DNA of 9,065 bases from Ruminococcaceae bacterium UBA5450. Lineage in GTDB: Bacteria; Bacillota; Clostridia; Oscillospirales; Acutalibacteraceae. Positions 5,329 through 9,065 of this stretch are shown piece by piece. Position 1 is the stretch's first letter, and every line of letters starts with the position of its first letter. The stretch covers positions 1 through 9,065 of the forward strand of contig DIQY01000061.1 in assembly GCA_002424295.1 (NCBI GenBank), written 5' to 3'. Position numbers and translations under genes: made by a program. The notes under the pieces are model-generated. The model saw nothing but the letters and a program-made list of their open reading frames with translations. It did no database searches and was not told where the DNA came from.

Positions 5329-7089
5329 TTAAGATTTCTTCAGTCGTTTTACGATCTTTGGATCAGGGGTACAGTAAATCGTTTTCTGCTCTCGATAAAT
5401 AACCATCCCCGGTTTTGCCCCCTGCGGTTTACTGACATAGCGTACGAGCGTATAATCTACGGGGACTTGAGCAGAATCTTTGGCGTGACTGTAAAAAGCT
5501 GCCAAAGAAGCGCATTCCAAAATAGCCGTTTCGGAAGAGGCTTCCCCAGAAGTTTCTAAAATCACATGGGAACCTGGAACTTTCTGTGTATGAAACCATA
5601 AATCATTTTTATGGGCTTTTTTTAAAGTAAGCAAATCATTTTGGTGGTTATTTCGCCCAACCAAGACAGAATGCCCATCACTGGTCATAAATTTCCATGG
5701 AATAGATTCTTTCGGTTGCTTTTGTTTTGTCCCTTTCGGAATTCTGATATATCCTTGTTCCATCAACTCTGTGCGGATTTCGTTAAGATCCCGTTCCAGT
5801 TCTGCTCGTGAAAGCTCATCAAAAACGGTATCAAGATAATGAAGCTCTTGTTCTGCTTCATGAATCTGGACGGTCAATACCTGTTCTGCCGTATGTGCTT
5901 TTCGATACTCTTTATAATATTTTTGCGCGTTTTGATTGGCCGTTAAGGCTGGATTCAGAGAGATCGTCTTCATCGGCATCGCTTCTTCATAAAAGTTTTC
6001 AAGCTGAACGGAAGAAGCTCCCTTCTCAATCCGATACAAATTTGCACTCAACAAGTCTCCGCAGAGTCTCAGTCCATCGCGTTTTGCACATTGTTCCAAT
6101 TCTCCCCGCTGTGTGTTGATCTTTCTGCTTAACCGGTCTGAGGAGGTAGAAAGGATATGAAGCAAATCGCGACTTTTTATCCGCATTCGCTCGACGCGAT
6201 CTCTTTCTCCATAAAAATCATCCAACAATTCAGAAAAATTTTCTTTTTGATCGAGTACCGCCTGCGTTCCATACTGATGAATCGGCAGAAATGAAAAGTC
6301 AAATGGTTTTTCATTGTTGGATATCATATATGGAGTTCCAGAACAATGAAGTACGGTTTCTTTTAGTTGTCCCAAAAAGAAAACCGTACGTTCTTTCATT
6401 TTGTTAGAAAGAGTGTGATTAAAAAGTTCCTGTCCTCCGCCAATTTGAAATTGCAGCTCTCTGCATACGATTGGAGAAAGTCCTTGTACACTTTTTAAAA
6501 GGGCTTTTGAAAGTTCCATATCGGCAGGCAGTGATTCAACTTTTTGAATGATTTCTTCTGGAGAAAAATCCAAAAGGCAAAGCTTTGCCTGCGGCGGTGG
6601 CAGCTGATAGGTAATTCCAGGCAGTACCAAACGCTCAGAACTCATCTCTGCGTTTACCCGCTTTAAAGCATCGATTACTTTTCCATTTTCATCAATTAAA
6701 ATCAGGTTGCTGTAACGGCCCATAATTTCCGCAGCAAGCGTCAAACGGACAGAGTCTCCCAATTCATCAATCGCATCAAAATCGAGCAGCAGAACGCGCT
6801 CTAGCCCCGGCTGACGAATCCCGACTAGTCTTGCTCCAATCAGTCTCTTTCGCAGGAGCATACAAAGCATCGGCGGAACCTTTGGATTTTCCGGAATTGA
6901 AGAGATGAAATGGATTCTCGCACTGTTCGCTCTGGTAGAAAGCAACAATTTCCAGATTCCTTCTCTGGAACGCAGAATCAAAACAATTTCATTCCGATTT
7001 GGCTGATAAAGTTTATCGACCCTTGTTCCCAATGCTGTTTCTTCAATCTCGTGTTTTAAATGATGTAAAAATGCGCCATCTAAGGCCAT
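5329..7089 (-). CDS. rqcH: NFACT-family ribosome quality-control protein RqcH (586 residues)
   Basis: RqcH, once annotated as fibronectin-binding protein FbpA, binds stalled 50S subunits carrying peptidyl-tRNA and recruits alanyl-tRNA to add C-terminal alanine tails that mark the peptide for degradation. The NFACT-N domain starts at MALDGAFLHHLKHEI and includes PPMLCMLLRKRLIGARL (72-88). A helix-hairpin-helix and coiled-coil part covers about 290-440. The NFACT-R domain (about 465-565) has VLVGRNNHQNDLLT and DLWFHTQKVPGSHVIL. The residue pair at 97-98, D-R in well-studied homologues, is E-R here (PGLERVLL). Length is typical. The ribosome site AAGGGGGA directly abuts the nif3-like stop codon, with 16 bases between the genes, supporting cotranscription and perhaps coupled translation. 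Confidence 0.96.
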   Translation of the reverse strand: MALDGAFLHHLKHEIEETALGTRVDKLYQPNRNEIVLILRSREGIWKLLLSTRANSARIHFISSIPENPKVPPMLCMLLRKRLIGARLVGIRQPGLERVLLLDFDAIDELGDSVRLTLAAEIMGRYSNLILIDENGKVIDALKRVNAEMSSERLVLPGITYQLPPPQAKLCLLDFSPEEIIQKVESLPADMELSKALLKSVQGLSPIVCRELQFQIGGGQELFNHTLSNKMKERTVFFLGQLKETVLHCSGTPYMISNNEKPFDFSFLPIHQYGTQAVLDQKENFSELLDDFYGERDRVERMRIKSRDLLHILSTSSDRLSRKINTQRGELEQCAKRDGLRLCGDLLSANLYRIEKGASSVQLENFYEEAMPMKTISLNPALTANQNAQKYYKEYRKAHTAEQVLTVQIHEAEQELHYLDTVFDELSRAELERDLNEIRTELMEQGYIRIPKGTKQKQPKESIPWKFMTSDGHSVLVGRNNHQNDLLTLKKAHKNDLWFHTQKVPGSHVILETSGEASSETAILECASLAAFYSHAKDSAQVPVDYTLVRYVSKPQGAKPGMVIYREQKTIYCTPDPKIVKRLKKS

Positions 7090-7105
7090 GCGTTAAACTT
7101 CCCCC

Positions 7106-7876
7106 TTAAAGATAAAAAGCCGGACTTTTCATAACGACCGATTTTATCCAACATACTTCTGGAAAACGGGTCTCTAATTTTTTACGGAGTGGTTCGATGA
7201 CAACATCTTCTGTAAAGAAATGCCCGGAATCAACCAACGTATAGTGATAAGAGTTGGCTTCCACCAGAAAATTATGCTTACTTTCTCCCGTTACAAAAGC
7301 ATCGCATCCCATTTGCATAGCAGTTTCGAGTAGATCGATTCCGCCCCCACTGCAAAGACCGACTGTATGAATTTGTTTATTTCCTTTTGTATAGCGAAGG
7401 CCATCGGCATGCAATGATTCTTTTACAAACTTTGCAAATTCAAAAGGAGCCATTGGCGTTTTCAAATCTCCCATCAATGCCTCCCGGAATCCTGGTGCAT
7501 ATTCTTTTAAAGTTCTGATGTTTGTCAACTCCAGACGATCGGCAAGACAATCATTGACTCCACCATGTGCCATATCCAGGTTGGTATGCGCACAAATAGC
7601 GGCGATCCCGTTGCGAACCAATTCATAAGGAGCTGTTCCTGGAATTAGCTTTTTAAGGGGCGTAAAAATAACCGGATGATGACTTACGATCAGTTGGGCG
7701 CCTTTTTGCTTTGCTTCTTCTATTACACCCGGAGTAATATCCAAAGCCAAAATTGCGGTAGAGACTTTTTCGGAACCATCCCCGACAAGAAGCCCTGAAT
7801 TATCAAAATCCATTGCGCAATTAAATGGGGCAAAGCTGTCAATATATTGATAAACATCAAGTGCTTTCGTCATCAT
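7106..7876 (-). CDS. Nif3-like dinuclear metal center protein (YqfO family, 256 residues)
   Basis: This is the Nif3/YqfO/YbgI family, which forms toroidal hexamers with a two-metal site; its physiological reaction is uncertain, and some members act as GTP cyclohydrolase-like or phosphatase-like enzymes. Metal ligands visible are H66 and H67 in IVSHHPVIF, D101 in AHTNLDMAHGGVN, and H219 and E223 in DSGHFFTEDVV. At about 256 residues it is the short form without the PII-like insert of about 110 residues seen in B. subtilis YqfO. Tandem ATG codons at 7876 and 7873 follow GAGGAG; either may start the protein. It lies 12 bases after trmK and 16 before rqcH. The trmK-nif3 order is the same as yqfN-yqfO in Bacillus, supporting both calls. 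Confidence 0.95.
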   Translation of the reverse strand: MMTKALDVYQYIDSFAPFNCAMDFDNSGLLVGDGSEKVSTAILALDITPGVIEEAKQKGAQLIVSHHPVIFTPLKKLIPGTAPYELVRNGIAAICAHTNLDMAHGGVNDCLADRLELTNIRTLKEYAPGFREALMGDLKTPMAPFEFAKFVKESLHADGLRYTKGNKQIHTVGLCSGGGIDLLETAMQMGCDAFVTGESKHNFLVEANSYHYTLVDSGHFFTEDVVIEPLRKKLETRFPEVCWIKSVVMKSPAFYL

Positions 7877-7888
7877 AATCCTCTCCTC

Positions 7889-8578
7889 TTAAAGATTTTC
7901 CAGCTTCCGAATCACCAAAATTTCGGCAGCATACCTTTCTTTTTCTGCTTCTTTATGGGAGATCATTGCTCCCTTACGACGCTTCTCCAAATCTTCCAGT
8001 TCTTTTCGATAGTAAGCTTTTCCGGCTTCAGAATCCGCACGAATTTGCCCAATATATAAATCTCCTGGGTGACGGCGGATCTTCTCCGGTGCATAGAAAA
8101 CCAGCATAACAGAATAAACTTTTTTATCGTCAATGACAGCTTCTTCTTGCTGCGTAAAAAATCCATTCTCAAATAAGAACGCTCTCAGTTCGAAAGCTTT
8201 TGACATTGGCTGTAAGATCCAATGTTTTTGGGGATTTTTGACCCATGATTTCTGTGATAAAATTTTCATAATCAGTTCGCCGCCCATGCCGGCTATCACA
8301 AAATCATCTGCCTCATCCTCTCCAATTTTCAAAAGCCCATCAGAGGTTCTGGTTTCCACGAGATCAGAGACGTTATATTGCAGGAGATTTTCCTTGGCAT
8401 TCTGAAGAGGCCCTGAGCGAATATCTGAAGCAATCGCATAAAGGATTTTTCCTTGTTTTGCTAAAAAAATTGGCAGGTAACCGTGATCTGTTCCAATATC
8501 ACATAGTCTAACCCCGGAACGAACAAAAGAGGCACAGAGCTGCAAGCGTTCTCCAAGCTTAGGAAAAGGATATCCCAT
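7889..8578 (-). CDS. trmK: tRNA (adenine-22-N1)-methyltransferase TrmK (229 residues)
   Basis: TrmK uses S-adenosylmethionine to methylate N1 of adenine 22 in the D-arm of tRNAs, chiefly in Gram-positive bacteria. The protein begins with LGERLQLCASFV, followed by the cofactor-binding motif LCDIGTDHGYLPI (25-37). A second conserved block IAGMGGELI (95-103) and ILQP (121-124) complete the Rossmann methyltransferase core. Residues about 185-225 (RKELEDLEKRRKG...) form the family's C-terminal coiled coil. Length is standard, so the gene appears intact. ATG 8578 is preceded by AAGGAG about 10 bases upstream. I see no convincing sigma-A promoter in the 79 bases upstream, so transcription may partly come from the gene before it; a stem-loop sits there. 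It heads the trmK-nif3-rqcH-unknown operon. Confidence 0.95.
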   Translation of the reverse strand: MGYPFPKLGERLQLCASFVRSGVRLCDIGTDHGYLPIFLAKQGKILYAIASDIRSGPLQNAKENLLQYNVSDLVETRTSDGLLKIGEDEADDFVIAGMGGELIMKILSQKSWVKNPQKHWILQPMSKAFELRAFLFENGFFTQQEEAVIDDKKVYSVMLVFYAPEKIRRHPGDLYIGQIRADSEAGKAYYRKELEDLEKRRKGAMISHKEAEKERYAAEILVIRKLENL

Positions 8579-8599
8579 TTATATTTTCGCTCCTTATAA

Positions 8600-8651
8600 T
8601 CAGATGCCGTCCGGCAAAACGATCTGTCGGACGGCGTTAGCAATTATCTGA
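8600..8651 (-). other. Two-tier stem-loop in the trmK leader
   Basis: GCCGTCCG (8606-8613) pairs exactly with CGGACGGC (8628-8635) around a 14-base loop region. Directly outside on one side, TCAGAT (8600-8605) also pairs with ATCTGA (8646-8651), giving a second 6-bp helix and a 10-base bulge (8636-8645). No T-run follows on either strand, so it does not look like a normal intrinsic terminator. It lies between the DUF1858 stop (8658) and the trmK ribosome site, so it may be a processing, stabilising or attenuating element. Function unknown. Confidence 0.6.
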
Positions 8652-8657
8652 AAGATT

Positions 8658-8855
8658 TCATTTAGAGAGATGCTGGTTTAATTTTTCAATCAGTTCGTCC
8701 GGATTGATGCCATGTACCATACAGGCTTCTTCAAGAGTTTCTCCTCTAGAAGCGGGGCATCCGAGACAATGCATTCCCATTTCTAAAAAATAAGGAGTCG
8801 TTGATGGATCTATATCAATAATATCTCCAATAATGGTATCTTTGGTAATCTTCAT
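8658..8855 (-). CDS. DUF1858 redox-disulfide domain protein (65 residues)
   Basis: This small protein matches the DUF1858 / hybrid-cluster-protein-associated redox disulfide family: TIIGDIIDIDPSTTPYFLEMG, then the C-x-x-C pair HCLGCPAS (residues about 32-39), then GETLEEACMVHGINPDELIEKLN. The family usually occurs in anaerobes, sometimes as the N-terminal part of ScdA-like iron-sulfur repair proteins; a thiol redox or metal role is likely but not proven. I start at ATG 8855 because GGAGG (8868-8864) is exactly 8 bases upstream and MKITKDTIIG fits the family start. A longer frame from 8924 would run through the promoter. It has its own promoter and lies 79 bases ahead of trmK on the same strand. 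Confidence 0.9.
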   Translation of the reverse strand: MKITKDTIIGDIIDIDPSTTPYFLEMGMHCLGCPASRGETLEEACMVHGINPDELIEKLNQHLSK

Positions 8856-8895
8856 AAGAGATTCCTCCACACTTTTTCGATTTCTTTTTTCTTTT

Positions 8896-8924
8896 ATTAT
8901 AATACTCCAAAATTTCTTTTGCAA
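8896..8924 (-). promoter_or_regulatory. Sigma-A-type promoter for the DUF1858 gene
   Basis: On the minus strand TTGCAA (8924-8919) and a perfect TATAAT (8901-8896) are spaced by 17 bases. The start of transcription would be near 8889, leaving a leader of about 34 bases that contains the GGAGG site. The -35 box directly abuts the tail of the terminator of the preceding gene. It may also drive trmK and the genes after it. Confidence 0.75.
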
Positions 8925-8963
8925 TACAAAATGGTGCCTCAGGTTTTGTCTGAGACACCATTT
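8924..8963 (-). terminator. Intrinsic terminator after the zinc-finger gene
   Basis: On the minus strand AAATGGTG (8963-8956) pairs with CACCATTT (8936-8929), and the inner CTCAG pairs with CTGAG, joined by a U-G pair that would be a C-A mismatch on the plus strand. This makes a 14-bp stem with the loop ACAAAAC and a 3' tail TTTTGTATT. The strand bias of the pairing and tail shows it serves the minus-strand gene ending at 8991. Confidence 0.85.
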
Positions 8964-8990
8964 AGATGATGGTTAGATTAAAGAATCAAC

Positions 8991-9065
8991 TTAACCCTGC
9001 TGCTCCTTCATCTTTGCAAAGCACTCACTGCAATATACAGGACGGTCTTCACGCGGCTTAAAGGG
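8991..9065 (-). CDS. C-terminal end of a small CxxC zinc-finger protein, cut by the window edge
   Basis: Only the last 24 residues and the TAA stop are present: PFKPREDRPVYCSECFAKMK then EQQG. The pattern PFxPxxxRPVYCxxCF is that of the second half of the C-x-x-C-x17-C-x-x-C zinc-finger domain found in small bacterial proteins; the first C-x-x-C pair would lie just outside the window. Function of such proteins is unknown; metal binding, perhaps with nucleic acid contact, is inferred. The gene is followed after 27 bases by a terminator, so it is the end of its own transcript. Confidence 0.75.
   Translation of the reverse strand, partial: PFKPREDRPVYCSECFAKMKEQQG

Noticed and set aside
5808..6119. 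Plus-strand 103-residue frame inside rqcH
   Set aside because: It lies fully opposite a strongly supported conserved gene and shows no recognisable family pattern or ribosome site.
8606..8635. Hairpin before trmK as an intrinsic terminator
   Set aside because: No T-run follows the stem on either strand, so it is listed as an unexplained stem-loop instead.
8856..8924. Extended start for the DUF1858 gene at 8924
   Set aside because: The extra 23 residues would be encoded by the promoter and leader; GGAGG lies 8 bases before ATG 8855, which matches the family length.
1..9065. Mobile elements, CRISPR arrays, tRNA or rRNA genes
   Set aside because: No transposase-like frame, regular direct repeats, or tRNA/rRNA pattern was seen on reading the window.

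Overview
The window looks like ordinary chromosomal DNA of a low-to-moderate GC Gram-positive bacterium. It is most likely a member of the Clostridia, perhaps Oscillospirales/Ruminococcaceae; that placement is inference. Reasons: strong Shine-Dalgarno sequences, sigma-A-like promoters, a lysine (L-box) riboswitch ahead of lysine genes, the trmK-nif3 pair known from Firmicutes, an RqcH protein, and a DUF1858 redox-disulfide protein typical of anaerobes. I see no transposase, phage gene, CRISPR array, tRNA or rRNA.

Layout: (1) 1-1131, minus strand: queA followed by the first codons of tgt, both for queuosine modification of tRNA. (2) 1132-1558: a packed intergenic region. It holds two overlapping divergent promoters, one for queA and one for the lysine operon, then a lysine riboswitch aptamer whose L2/L3 kissing loops can be read directly, then a probable terminator. 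(3) 1559-4838, plus strand: asd, dapA, dapB and a small stand-alone protein with two ACT domains that resembles the regulatory end of aspartokinase. (4) 4854-4901: a perfect 22-bp hairpin between two converging operons, acting as a two-way terminator. (5) 4906-8578, minus strand: trmK, a Nif3-family gene, rqcH and an unrecognised 133-residue gene in a tight operon, with a two-tier stem-loop just ahead of trmK. (6) 8606-9065, minus strand: a DUF1858 redox-disulfide gene with its own promoter, and the last 24 codons of a small zinc-finger protein ending in a terminator.

How the genes work together: the plus-strand operon carries aspartyl phosphate to tetrahydrodipicolinate, the route to diaminopimelate and lysine, and lysine should shut it off through the riboswitch. 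The final ACT-pair gene lacks a kinase domain and overlaps dapB by one base, so a second, protein-level form of feedback is plausible. The minus-strand genes serve tRNA modification (queA, tgt, trmK) and ribosome rescue (rqcH).

The most interesting items are the free-standing aspartokinase-like ACT pair, the interleaved promoters with the riboswitch, the unnamed coiled-coil gene behind rqcH, and the stem-loop before trmK. I did not find an obviously new defence or mobile system here.
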